64,000 nucleotides of DNA, taken from Pseudomonas quercus (GTDB taxonomy: Bacteria > Pseudomonadota > Gammaproteobacteria > Pseudomonadales > Pseudomonadaceae). Below are positions 24,935 to 33,489 of the stretch, piece by piece; positions within the stretch are counted from its first letter, which is position 1, and the number at the start of each line of letters is the position of its first letter. The position numbers were made by a program, and so were the translations under genes. The stretch spans positions 1 through 64,000 of the forward strand of contig NZ_JAAVJI010000004.1 of assembly GCF_012033695.1 (NCBI RefSeq), in the 5' to 3' direction. Under the pieces are notes generated by a model that had not been told where the DNA came from, made no database searches, and was given only the letters and a program-made list of their open reading frames with translations.

Positions 24935-26095
24935 GTGGCTGAGAGCGAAAGCGGCGCAGACAAGACAGAAGACCCCACAGACAAACGAAAGAAAGACTCC
25001 AGGGAAAAAGGTGAGATCACCCGGTCCAAGGAGCTCAACACCTTTGTGGTCATGCTTGCAGGGGTTGGCGGCATTCTGGCGTTCGGCGGCGCATTGGCCG
25101 AAGCGCTGATGGCCATCATGAAGTACAGTTTTACCCTGCGCCGTGAAGTGCTGACCGACACTAACCAGATGGCGTTGTTTCTGTTCAGCGCCGGCAAAAT
25201 GGCCCTGCAGGCCGTCCAGCCCATTCTTACTGTACTGCTGCTGGCGGCGATCATTGGCCCTATCTGCCTGGGCGGCTGGTTGTTCGCCGCAGGTTCGATG
25301 GCACCGAAATTCAGCCGCATGAACCCGGCCAGCGGGCTTAAGCGCATGTTCTCCAAGAATGCGTTGACCGAGTTGCTAAAGGCGCTAGGTAAATTCGGGA
25401 TCACCATGGCCGTGGCTGTGTGGGTACTCAGGCGCGACCAGGCCGACCTGCTGGCCATCGCCCATGAGCCCTTGGAAACGGCCATTGCCCATTCCCTCCA
25501 GGTGGTGGGGTGGAGCGCCTTGTACATGGCCTTGGGGCTGTTGCTCATTGCGGCCATCGACGTGCCCTTGCAGCTGTATCAAGGCAAGGAAAAGCTCAAG
25601 ATGACCAAGCAGGAAGTACGCGACGAGCACAAGGACGCCGAAGGGCGGCCTGAAGTGAAAGGGCGTATCCGGCAGATGCAACGGGAAATGTCCCAGCGGC
25701 GGATGATGACCAACATCCCCCAGGCGGATGTGATCATCACTAACCCTACCCACTTCGCAGTGGCCTTGAAGTACGACGCCGATAGCGGCGGGGCGCCTAT
25801 GCTGTTGGCCAAGGGTGTGGACATGCTGGCCCTGAAAATTCGCGAGATCGGCGTGGCCCACCAGGTGCAGGTACTTGAATCCCCAGCACTGGCGCGCTCC
25901 ATCTACTATTCCACGGAAATCGACCAGCAGATCCCGTCAGGCCTTTACCTGGCCGTGGCCCAGGTGCTGGCGTACGTGTACCAGATCCGCCAATACCGCC
26001 CCGGTAACGGTCCCCGCCCTGAAGCGCCAAAAAACGTACCCATCCCGACTGACCTGCAACGCAATGAGACCGGCGAGGCACCGCCGGAGGGTTAA
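24935..26095 (+). CDS. flhB: Flagellar export switch protein FlhB
   Basis: The 386-aa product has a charged N-terminal tail (DKTEDPTDKRKKDSREKGEI), four transmembrane helices and the autocleaving cytoplasmic domain with NPTH at residues 270-273 in VIITNPTHFAVALKY. FlhB switches export from rod/hook to filament substrates on a signal from FliK. The start is GTG 24935 with an upstream GAGGTGAG. The C-terminal tail ends EAPPEG-stop. Units of the array that follows end in a similar in-frame PPHG-stop, suggesting the array captured the flhB 3' end. Usually flhA would follow more closely or after ordinary genes. Confidence 0.96.
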   Translation: MAESESGADKTEDPTDKRKKDSREKGEITRSKELNTFVVMLAGVGGILAFGGALAEALMAIMKYSFTLRREVLTDTNQMALFLFSAGKMALQAVQPILTVLLLAAIIGPICLGGWLFAAGSMAPKFSRMNPASGLKRMFSKNALTELLKALGKFGITMAVAVWVLRRDQADLLAIAHEPLETAIAHSLQVVGWSALYMALGLLLIAAIDVPLQLYQGKEKLKMTKQEVRDEHKDAEGRPEVKGRIRQMQREMSQRRMMTNIPQADVIITNPTHFAVALKYDADSGGAPMLLAKGVDMLALKIREIGVAHQVQVLESPALARSIYYSTEIDQQIPSGLYLAVAQVLAYVYQIRQYRPGNGPRPEAPKNVPIPTDLQRNETGEAPPEG

Positions 26096-26792
26096 GCCGC
26101 CAATTTCGCCCGCTGCACCCGCGCTGCACCCGCGCTGCACCCGCGCTTCGCAGGCTCCCACAGATGGTATGTCGTACGCTGCCGGTGTAGGACTGGGCGT
26201 AGCCGAAGGCGGAGACCGGGAACCTAAGGCGCCGCCGCACGGCTGAGGTGCCAATTTCGCCCGCTGCGCCCGCGCTTCGCCCGCGCTGCACCCGCGCTTC
26301 GCAGACTCCCACAGGTGGTGTGTCGTACGCTGCCGGTGTAGGACTGGGCGTAGCCGAAGGCGAAGACCGGGAACCTAAGACGCCCCCACACGGCTGAGGT
26401 GCCAGGTTCGCCCGCTTCGCCCGCGCTTCGCCCGCGCTTCGCAGGCTCCCACAGATGGTGTGTCGTACGCTGCCGGTGTAGGACTGGGCGTAGCCGAAGG
26501 CGAAGACCGGGAGCCTAAGACGCCGCCGCACGGCTGAGTTGCCAAGTTCGCCCGCTGCGCCCGCGCTGCGCCCGCGCTTCGCCCGCGCTTCGCAGGCTCC
26601 CACAGGTGGTGTGTCGTACGCTGCCGGTGTAGGACTGGGCGTAGCCGAAGGCGGAGACCGGGAACCTAAGACGCTCCCACACGGCTGAGGTGCCAGGTTC
26701 GCCCGCTTCGCCCGCGCTTCGCAGGCTCCCACAGATGGTGTGTCGTACGCTGCCGGTGTAGGGCTAGGCGTAGCCAAAGGCGGAGACCGGGA
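26096..26792. repeat. Five-unit tandem array between flhB and flhA with 11-bp sub-repeats
   Basis: Five copies of a GTCGTACGCTGCCGGTGTAG core start at 26171, 26322, 26462, 26613 and 26742, with spacings of 151, 140, 151 and 129 bp. The spacings differ by multiples of 11 because each unit carries a variable number of 11-bp CCCGCGCTTCG-like microrepeats. Each unit has a reverse REP-like half (GCCCG...GGCTCCCACAG) and a forward half (GTGTAGGACTGGGCGTAGCC). Units end in an in-frame PPHG-stop or LPHG-stop matching the flhB tail PPEG-stop. There is no gene here; a long minus-strand open frame is a by-product of low stop density. Confidence 0.9.
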
Positions 26793-26865
26793 ATCGATCA
26801 CTCACTGACGTGTGTCCTCCACATTTGCCCTCGATTGAACGCTACTCGGCAGGCAGTGCCATAAC

Positions 26866-26880
26866 TGGAGAGCTTTTTGC
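26866..26880 (+). promoter_or_regulatory. Sigma-54 promoter for flhA
   Basis: TGGAGAG-N4-TTGC, with GG at 26867-26868 and GC at 26879-26880 (12-nt register), sits 51 bp before the flhA start. The -24 half is less perfect than in fliE or fliL. A CCCTCGATTGAACG motif lies upstream at 26828-26841. Confidence 0.65.
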
Positions 26881-26930
26881 ACTGGCCCCTGGAAAGCGCG
26901 TAAGCGTCAAAAGTTTGTGGGGAATGAAAG

Positions 26931-29054
26931 ATGGCGATGGACAGGACTCAATTGATCAGCGGCGCGCGCAGCTTGAGCCAGGGCAACCTGGGGGTGCCGC
27001 TGGCGTTGCTCACCATGCTGGCCATGATGACCCTGCCAGTGCCCACGTTTTTGCTGGACGTGTTCTTCACGTTCAACATCGCGCTATCGATCGTGGTGCT
27101 GCTGGTGTGCGTGTATGCCATGCGACCACTGGACTTCGCAGCCTTCCCTACCATTCTGCTGGTGGCCACGCTATTGAGGCTGGCGCTGAACGTGGCCTCT
27201 ACTCGCGTGGTGCTGCTCCATGGCCATGAAGGCCACCAGGCGGCGGGGAAGGTGATCCAGGCGTTCGGTGAAGTGGTGATCGGCGGCAACTACGTGGTAG
27301 GTGCGGTGGTGTTTGCCATCTTGATGATCATCAACTTCGTGGTAGTCACCAAGGGCGCTGGCCGTATTTCCGAAGTGAGCGCGCGGTTTACCCTGGACGC
27401 CATGCCGGGTAAACAGATGGCTATTGACGCGGACCTCAACGCTGGCCTGATCGACCAGGCAGCGGCCAAACACCGCCGGGCCGAAGTCGCCCAGGAAGCA
27501 GAGTTCTATGGCTCCATGGACGGTGCCAGCAAGTTCGTGCGCGGGGATGCCGTGGCGGGCCTGCTCATCCTGTTCATCAACCTGATCGGTGGCATGGCCA
27601 TCGGTATCCTTCAGCACGGGCTGACCGTCGCAGACGCTGGCAGCACCTATGCACTGCTGACCATCGGTGACGGCCTGGTTGCGCAGTTGCCGTCGCTGCT
27701 GCTGTCCACAGCCGCCGCCATCATGGTCACCCGTGCCTCCGGTTCCGAGGACATGGGCCGGCAGATCAGCCGGCAAATGTTCAATTCGCCCAAGGCTCTT
27801 GGAGTGTCCGCCTTGCTGATGGCGGTGATGGGCATGGTGCCGGGCATGCCCCATATCGCTTTCCTGTCGTTGGCGGCAGCGGCGGGTGGCGGCGCCTACC
27901 TGTTATGGAAAAAGCAGAACGAGATCAAGGTGGCGGCGGCGGCCGAAGTCCAGCGCCAGCAGGAACTGCTGCCGTCCCCACAGCGCTCTCAGGAAACCAA
28001 GGAGCTAGGTTGGGATGATGTCACACCTATCGACATGATCGGCCTGGAAGTGGGCTACCGCTTGATTCCTCTAGTAGACCGCAACCAGGGCGGGCAACTG
28101 CTGGCCCGTATCAAAGGCGTTCGCAAGAAACTGTCCCAGGACCTGGGCTTCTTGATGCCTACGGTCCACATCCGCGACAACCTGGACCTGGCACCCAGCG
28201 CCTATCGGCTAACCTTGATGGGAGTGATCCTTGCTGAGGCCGAGATTTATCCGGACCGTGAACTGGCCATCAACCCAGGCCAGGTATTCGGCTCGTTGAA
28301 CGGTATCCAGGCCCGTGACCCAGCTTTCGGGCTGGAAGCGGTGTGGATCGAGATCAGTGCGCGCAGCCAAGCCCAGTCCCTGGGCTACACCGTGGTTGAC
28401 GCCAGTACGGTGGTTGCCACTCACCTGAACCAGATTCTTCAAAAGCATGCCCATGAGCTGATCGGCCATGAAGAAGTTCAGCAATTGCTGCAAGTGCTGG
28501 CCAAAGGTTCGCCGAAGCTGGCAGAAGAGCTGGTGCCTGGGCTGATTACCTTGTCTGCTTTACTCAAAGTGTTGCAGGCACTGTTGGCTGAGCAAGTGCC
28601 GGTGCGAGACATCCGCAGCATTGCCGAAGCTATCGCTAACAGTGGGGTAAGGAGTCAAGATACCGCCGCGCTTGTGAGTGCCGTACGGGCTGGTTTATCC
28701 CGCGCAATCGTGCAAAGCATTGTGGGGACTGAGTCGCAGCTGCCTGTGATCACCCTTGAGCCGAAGTTGGAACAGATATTGCTCAATAGTATTCAGAAGG
28801 CGGGAATGGGTCAGGAAGAAGGCGTTTTGCTAGAACCCAGCATGGCTGAACGGCTGCAGCGTTCATTGATTGACGCCTCACAACGTCAGGAGATGCAGGG
28901 CCAGCCCGCCATTCTGCTGGTAGCCGGGCCCATCCGCACGATGCTTTCACGCTTCGGTCGGCTCGCAGTGCCTAACCTTCATGTGTTGGCGTATCAGGAA
29001 ATACCGGACAACAAGCAAGTTACGATCGTGGCGACAGTAGGGCCCAACGGCTGA
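26931..29054 (+). CDS. flhA: Flagellar export gate protein FlhA
   Basis: The 707-aa product has the FlhA layout. About eight transmembrane helices fill the first 330 residues, with FPTILLVATLLRLALNVAST and the FHIPEP-family loop GRISEVSARFTLDAMPGKQM and AIDADLNAGLIDQ. A large cytoplasmic domain (from about 350) forms the nonameric ring that docks chaperone-substrate complexes. ATG 26931 and 26937 are both possible; the second gives MDRTQL as in P. aeruginosa. It heads flhA-flhF-fleN-fliA behind a sigma-54-like promoter and after the tandem array. Confidence 0.97.
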   Translation: MAMDRTQLISGARSLSQGNLGVPLALLTMLAMMTLPVPTFLLDVFFTFNIALSIVVLLVCVYAMRPLDFAAFPTILLVATLLRLALNVASTRVVLLHGHEGHQAAGKVIQAFGEVVIGGNYVVGAVVFAILMIINFVVVTKGAGRISEVSARFTLDAMPGKQMAIDADLNAGLIDQAAAKHRRAEVAQEAEFYGSMDGASKFVRGDAVAGLLILFINLIGGMAIGILQHGLTVADAGSTYALLTIGDGLVAQLPSLLLSTAAAIMVTRASGSEDMGRQISRQMFNSPKALGVSALLMAVMGMVPGMPHIAFLSLAAAAGGGAYLLWKKQNEIKVAAAAEVQRQQELLPSPQRSQETKELGWDDVTPIDMIGLEVGYRLIPLVDRNQGGQLLARIKGVRKKLSQDLGFLMPTVHIRDNLDLAPSAYRLTLMGVILAEAEIYPDRELAINPGQVFGSLNGIQARDPAFGLEAVWIEISARSQAQSLGYTVVDASTVVATHLNQILQKHAHELIGHEEVQQLLQVLAKGSPKLAEELVPGLITLSALLKVLQALLAEQVPVRDIRSIAEAIANSGVRSQDTAALVSAVRAGLSRAIVQSIVGTESQLPVITLEPKLEQILLNSIQKAGMGQEEGVLLEPSMAERLQRSLIDASQRQEMQGQPAILLVAGPIRTMLSRFGRLAVPNLHVLAYQEIPDNKQVTIVATVGPNG

Positions 29055-29065
29055 GGTAGCGGGAT

Positions 29066-30391
29066 ATGCAAGTGAAGCGTTTTTTCGCAGCGGACATGCG
29101 TCAAGCCATGAAACTGGTGCGTGACGAGCTGGGCGCTGATGCCGCGATCATCGGCAACCGCCGCATTGCTGGCGGGGTGGAACTGACTGCAGCCTTGGAT
29201 TACAAACTGTCGGCGCTAGCCCCACGCGTGCCTAACGTGGCGCTGGAAGATGAACTGCGAAAAACCCAGTCCCGCATTGTGTCGGCCCAGGCCGAACTGG
29301 ACACCCGGAGCCACGGCGACGGCGTGGTCAATCGCCAATTGGTGGCGGGCCTGCCTTTGACCGCTGCCGAGCCGCTGATCGAACCCACATTGACTGAAGC
29401 GCCTCGTGTGCATGCGTCAGCGGTAACCCCTGAAGCTTCTCCTGTAGACCAGCGCCTGTTCGACTCCATGCGCTCGGAGCTATCCGGGTTGCGTGAATTG
29501 CTGGAGGTTCAGCTGGGCTCACTGGCGTGGACGCAGCTTCAGGGCAGCCGGCCCGACCAGGCCACCTTGTGGCGCAAACTGCAACGCATCGGTTTGTCTG
29601 GCCCCTTGGCCCGTGACCTGCTGGAACAGGTTGGCGACGTGGAAGACCCCCGTCAGGCCTGGCGCCTGGTGCTGGCCCATCTGGCTCGCATGATCGCTAC
29701 GCCCGAAGTGGAGCCGCTCGAAGAGGGTGGGGTCATTGCCATGGTCGGGCCTGCCGGTATGGGCAAAACAACTACGCTAGCCAAGCTTGCTGCCCGATAC
29801 GTACTTAAATACGGCGCGCAAAACATTGCGTTAGTAAGCATGGACAGTTTTCGTATTGGCGCCCAGGAACAACTTAAAACCTTGGGCCGAATTCTCAACG
29901 TGCCGGTTACCCAGGTGGACCCTGGCCAGTCCTTGGCGCAAGCCTTGGAGCCGCTGCTACGCAAGCGTGTCGTGCTGATCGATACCGCAGGGCTGCAAGC
30001 CAGTGACCCGGCCCTCAAGCTGCAGCTGGAAAGCTTGGCTGGGCGTGGGATTCGCGCACGCAATTACCTGGTGCTGGCTACTACCAGCCAGAAGCAGGTA
30101 CTGACTGCGGCTTACCACAGTTACAAGCGGTGCGGCCTGGCAGGTTGTATCCTTACCAAGCTTGATGAAACGGCAAGCCTGGGTGAAGTGCTGAGCCTGG
30201 CCATTGGTCATCAACTGCCCGTGGCTTACCTGACCGATGGCCCACGTATACCAGACGATGTGCACCTGCCCCGCAAGCACCAGTTGGTCAGCCGTGCGGT
30301 CAGCGTGCAGATGCAGGAGGAACCCAGCGAAGAGGCCATGGCCGACATGTTCGCCGACCTCTACCACAGCCCCAGCAAGCGCGCGGGCTGA
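29066..30391 (+). CDS. flhF: SRP-like GTPase FlhF
   Basis: The 441-aa product has a basic N-terminal domain beginning MQVKRFFAADMRQAMKLVRD, a variable middle and a C-terminal NG GTPase. The P-loop GPAGMGKTT is at 228-236 (Lys234), and the switch motif VLIDTAGL and TKLDE follow. FlhF recruits the first flagellar components to the cell pole in Pseudomonas and Vibrio. It begins 11 bp after flhA. A 165-bp gap holding a hairpin (30436-30455) separates it from fleN. Confidence 0.97.
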   Translation: MQVKRFFAADMRQAMKLVRDELGADAAIIGNRRIAGGVELTAALDYKLSALAPRVPNVALEDELRKTQSRIVSAQAELDTRSHGDGVVNRQLVAGLPLTAAEPLIEPTLTEAPRVHASAVTPEASPVDQRLFDSMRSELSGLRELLEVQLGSLAWTQLQGSRPDQATLWRKLQRIGLSGPLARDLLEQVGDVEDPRQAWRLVLAHLARMIATPEVEPLEEGGVIAMVGPAGMGKTTTLAKLAARYVLKYGAQNIALVSMDSFRIGAQEQLKTLGRILNVPVTQVDPGQSLAQALEPLLRKRVVLIDTAGLQASDPALKLQLESLAGRGIRARNYLVLATTSQKQVLTAAYHSYKRCGLAGCILTKLDETASLGEVLSLAIGHQLPVAYLTDGPRIPDDVHLPRKHQLVSRAVSVQMQEEPSEEAMADMFADLYHSPSKRAG

Positions 30392-30556
30392 GGTGAATGA
30401 ATATGAATGAATGCATGCGCAAGTGGTTGCGCGCCAGCGAACCTCGGGGTTCGCTGTCCAGCTTGAAACCGACCTCCACCATGGGCAGCGTCAATTGGCC
30501 TGCAGGGCCAGCGTGCCATGGTGTAGCCAGTGTCTCAGTGACAAGGTAAAGAACGA

Positions 30557-31390
30557 ATGGGCAGCATGCATCCCGTACAGGTGATCGCGGTGACCGGCGG
30601 CAAAGGTGGCGTCGGCAAGACAAACGTGTCAGTGAACCTTTCTCTGGCGTTGGCTGAGCTTGGCCGCCGGGTGATGCTCCTGGACGCCGACCTTGGCCTG
30701 GCCAACGTGGACGTACTGCTGGGGCTTACGCCCAAGCGTACGCTTGCCGACGTGATCGAAGGGCGCTGTGAACTGCGCGATGTACTTCTGCAGGGGCCGG
30801 GAGGTATCCGAATTGTGCCGGCGGCGTCGGGTACCCAGACCATGGTTCACCTGACTCCAGCCCAACACGCGGGCCTTATTCAGGCCTTCAGCGAAATTGG
30901 CGACAACTTGGATGTGCTGGTGATCGATACGGCCGCAGGCATCGGCGATTCCGTGGTGAGCTTTGTGCGCGCGGCCCAGGAAGTGCTGTTGGTGGTCTGC
31001 GACGAGCCCACGTCCATCACCGATGCGTATGCCCTGATCAAGTTGCTTAATCGTGATTACGGTATGAACCGCTTCCGGGTATTGGCCAACATGGCCCAGA
31101 GTCCCCAGGAAGGGCGCAACCTGTTTGCCAAGCTCACCAAGGTAACTGACCGTTTCCTTGATGTGGCACTCCAATACGTAGGTGCGGTGCCGTATGACGA
31201 AACCGTACGCAAGGCCGTCCAGAAACAGCGGGCTGTGTATGAAGCATTCCCGCGCTCGAAATGTGCCTTGGCCTTCAAGGCCATCGCTCAGAAAGTCGAC
31301 ACTTGGCCGCTGCCCGCTAACCCGCGGGGGCACCTGGAGTTCTTTGTCGAACGTTTGGTACAGCAAACCAGTGCGGGGCCTGTCTCATGA
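30557..31390 (+). CDS. fleN: Flagellar number regulator FleN (FlhG)
   Basis: The 277-aa product is a MinD/ParA-type ATPase with the deviant Walker A motif GGKGGVGKTN (Lys16 and Lys21), MLLDADLGLANVDVLLGL and DTAAGIGDSVVSF. In pseudomonads FleN binds FleQ and lowers its activity, limiting flagella to one or few. FlhF/FleN set place and number together, and fleQ is at 3233 in the same window. The 3' end overlaps fliA by 4 nt. Confidence 0.96.
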   Translation: MGSMHPVQVIAVTGGKGGVGKTNVSVNLSLALAELGRRVMLLDADLGLANVDVLLGLTPKRTLADVIEGRCELRDVLLQGPGGIRIVPAASGTQTMVHLTPAQHAGLIQAFSEIGDNLDVLVIDTAAGIGDSVVSFVRAAQEVLLVVCDEPTSITDAYALIKLLNRDYGMNRFRVLANMAQSPQEGRNLFAKLTKVTDRFLDVALQYVGAVPYDETVRKAVQKQRAVYEAFPRSKCALAFKAIAQKVDTWPLPANPRGHLEFFVERLVQQTSAGPVS

Positions 31391-32130
31391 GCGCCAGTGG
31401 ATACCGGATGTACAACAATGCTTCTCGGCAATCGCAGCAGCATGAACTGATCGAGCGGTACGCCCCGCTGGTGAAGCGAATCGCCTACCATTTGCTGGCA
31501 CGGTTGCCAGCCAGTGTTCAGGTAGAAGACCTGATCCAGGCAGGCATGATCGGTTTGCTTGAAGTGGCCAACAAATACGATGCCAGCAAAGGGGCGAGTT
31601 TCGAGACCTATGCCGGTATTCGTATTCGCGGCGCCATGCTGGACGAGGTACGAAAAGGTGACTGGGCGCCTCGTTCGGTCCATCGCAATACCCGTACCGT
31701 GACCGACGCTATTCGAAAAATTGAAGCAAGAACGGGCCGTGAGGCTAAAGATCACGAGGTTGCTGCCGAACTCAACATCAAGCTCGAGGATTATTACTCG
31801 ATGCTTAACGATACGTTGGGTAGCCGCCTGTTCAGTTTCGACGACCTGTTGCAGGACGGCGAACACGAAGGTTTGCATGAAGACGGCGCCGGCGGCAGTG
31901 GCGAACCGGCCCGTGGGCTGGAAGATGAACGCTTCCAGGGCGCGTTGGCCGATGCCATTGCCAACCTTCCGGAGCGGGAGCGGCTGATATTGTCGCTCTA
32001 TTACGACGAGGAGCTGAACCTCAAGGAAATCGGTGAAGTGCTGGGGGTCAGCGAGTCACGTGTAAGCCAGTTGCACAGCCAGTGCGCAGCACGTTTGCGC
32101 AGCCGCCTGGGTGAATGGCGAGCACGTTGA
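31387..32130 (+). CDS. fliA: Flagellar sigma factor FliA (sigma-28)
   Basis: The 247-aa product has sigma region 2 (RYAPLVKRIAYHLLARLPAS, VEDLIQAGMIGLLEVANKYD), region 3 (EARTGREAKDHEVAAEL) and region 4 (LPERERLILSLYYDEELNLK, LGVSESRVSQLHSQ). It transcribes late genes such as fliC and the fliS promoter at 2197. It is restrained by FlgM, which is not encoded in this window, and the HsbA/HsbR/HptB trio probably adjusts that restraint. It overlaps fleN. Confidence 0.97.
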   Translation: MSASGYRMYNNASRQSQQHELIERYAPLVKRIAYHLLARLPASVQVEDLIQAGMIGLLEVANKYDASKGASFETYAGIRIRGAMLDEVRKGDWAPRSVHRNTRTVTDAIRKIEARTGREAKDHEVAAELNIKLEDYYSMLNDTLGSRLFSFDDLLQDGEHEGLHEDGAGGSGEPARGLEDERFQGALADAIANLPERERLILSLYYDEELNLKEIGEVLGVSESRVSQLHSQCAARLRSRLGEWRAR

Positions 32131-32210
32131 AGCAGTCCTGAAGGTATAGGTATTAACGAATTGAACCGCGCGGCCCGGAGAGGCCGCGTTCGAGACTGCT
32201 GGAGGTCTAC

Positions 32211-32597
32211 TTGGACAAGAACATGAAAATCCTGATCGTTGACGATTTCTCGACGATGAGGCGGATCATCAAGAACCTGTTGCGCGACCTGGGGTTTACT
32301 AACACATCCGAAGCCGATGATGGCAACACGGCGCTGCCCATGCTGCAAAGTGGCGCGTTCGACTTTCTGGTAACGGACTGGAACATGCCTGGCATGACCG
32401 GCATCGAGCTGTTGCGTACTGTCCGGGCCGATGACCGCCTCAAGCACCTGCCGGTATTGATGGTAACAGCCGAGGCCAAGCGGGAGCAGATCATCGAGGC
32501 GGCCCAGGCCGGAGTAAACGGTTACGTGGTCAAGCCTTTCACTGCGCAAGTGCTGAAAGAAAAGATCGATAAAATCTTCGAGCGCGTCAACAGCTGA
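32211..32597 (+). CDS. cheY: Chemotaxis response regulator CheY
   Basis: This is a 128-aa single receiver domain with acid pocket DD at 11-12, phospho-acceptor Asp56 in TDWNMPGM and the Lys in VVKPF. It matches gamma-proteobacterial CheY strongly and would bind FliM to reverse the motor. I chose the TTG start at 32211 because GGAGG at 32201-32205 is 5 nt upstream. ATG 32223 would be 17 nt from it. A hairpin (32169-32188) sits in the leader. CheZ follows 18 bp later. Confidence 0.95.
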   Translation: MDKNMKILIVDDFSTMRRIIKNLLRDLGFTNTSEADDGNTALPMLQSGAFDFLVTDWNMPGMTGIELLRTVRADDRLKHLPVLMVTAEAKREQIIEAAQAGVNGYVVKPFTAQVLKEKIDKIFERVNS

Positions 32598-32615
32598 GGC
32601 CGCACAGGGGGCGTC

Positions 32616-33404
32616 ATGGAGTCCAGTAATACGTCGTTGGGGGACTTCGAGTCCACCCTGAAAAGCCATGCCCGTCAGTTAGTGGAGAGCCTCGAAAAAG
32701 GTCACTTCGGCGACGCGGTGCAATTGATCTCTGAACTCAACCAGGCCCGCGATCGCGGGCTGTACATGGAAGTGGGCAAGCTCACCCGTGAGCTGCACAG
32801 CGCTATTGTCAACTTCCAGATCGACCCTCGCTCACCTAAGGCCGAGGAGGTGTCCCAGATTACGGATGCCACCGAGCGGCTGGACTACGTGGTGCGGCTA
32901 ACCGAAAACGCTGCCAATCGCACCATGGACCTGGTAGAGCAGAGCACGCCTGTGGTGCACAGCTTTGCCGAAGACGCCCATGCACTGCGTGAGGACTGGC
33001 AACGCTTCATGCGCCGTGAAGTGGATGCAGAGGCGTTTCGAGACCTGGTCAAGCGGGTGGATGCCTTCCTGGTACGCAGCGAAAGCGATGCGGCGGCTTT
33101 GTCGTCCCACTTGAATGACATCTTGCTGGCACAGGACTACCAGGACCTTACCGGCCAGGTCATCAAGCGCGTCACCACCCTGGTAACGGACGTGGAAGCG
33201 AACCTGCTCAAGCTGGTGCTCATGGCCAGCCAGGTGGAGCGTGTGGCTGGCATCGAGCATGATCCCGCTAGTCTGGTTGCAGAAAAAAAATCGGAAAAAG
33301 ATGCCTTCAAGGGTGAAGGTCCGCAGATTCATGCCGATAAGCGTGAAGACGTCGTATCCGGTCAGGACGATGTGGATGATCTTCTGTCCAGCCTGGGTTT
33401 CTGA
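32616..33404 (+). CDS. cheZ: CheY-P phosphatase CheZ
   Basis: The 262-aa product is a long helical protein. The phosphatase site is in LLAQDYQDLTGQVIKRV (about 170-186), where the Gln of DYQDLTGQ activates water. The C-terminal amphipathic CheY-binding peptide DDVDDLLSSLGF ends the protein. It shuts off the CheY-P signal at the motor and pole. It lies between cheY and cheA as in other gamma-proteobacteria with a single polar array. Confidence 0.96.
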   Translation: MESSNTSLGDFESTLKSHARQLVESLEKGHFGDAVQLISELNQARDRGLYMEVGKLTRELHSAIVNFQIDPRSPKAEEVSQITDATERLDYVVRLTENAANRTMDLVEQSTPVVHSFAEDAHALREDWQRFMRREVDAEAFRDLVKRVDAFLVRSESDAAALSSHLNDILLAQDYQDLTGQVIKRVTTLVTDVEANLLKLVLMASQVERVAGIEHDPASLVAEKKSEKDAFKGEGPQIHADKREDVVSGQDDVDDLLSSLGF

Positions 33405-33489
33405 ACCCTGTTTGGCGGAACCATCGAACAGGCGCTGAACTGCGCTATCCGGGCCGGATGCCACTTACAGAATTGAGGGAGCAACCCGT

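Noticed and set aside
25797..26801. 334-aa minus-strand open frame
   Set aside because: It runs through the tandem array and the end of flhB; its repeat-derived residues and lack of a ribosome site mark it as a by-product of low stop density in GC-rich repeats.
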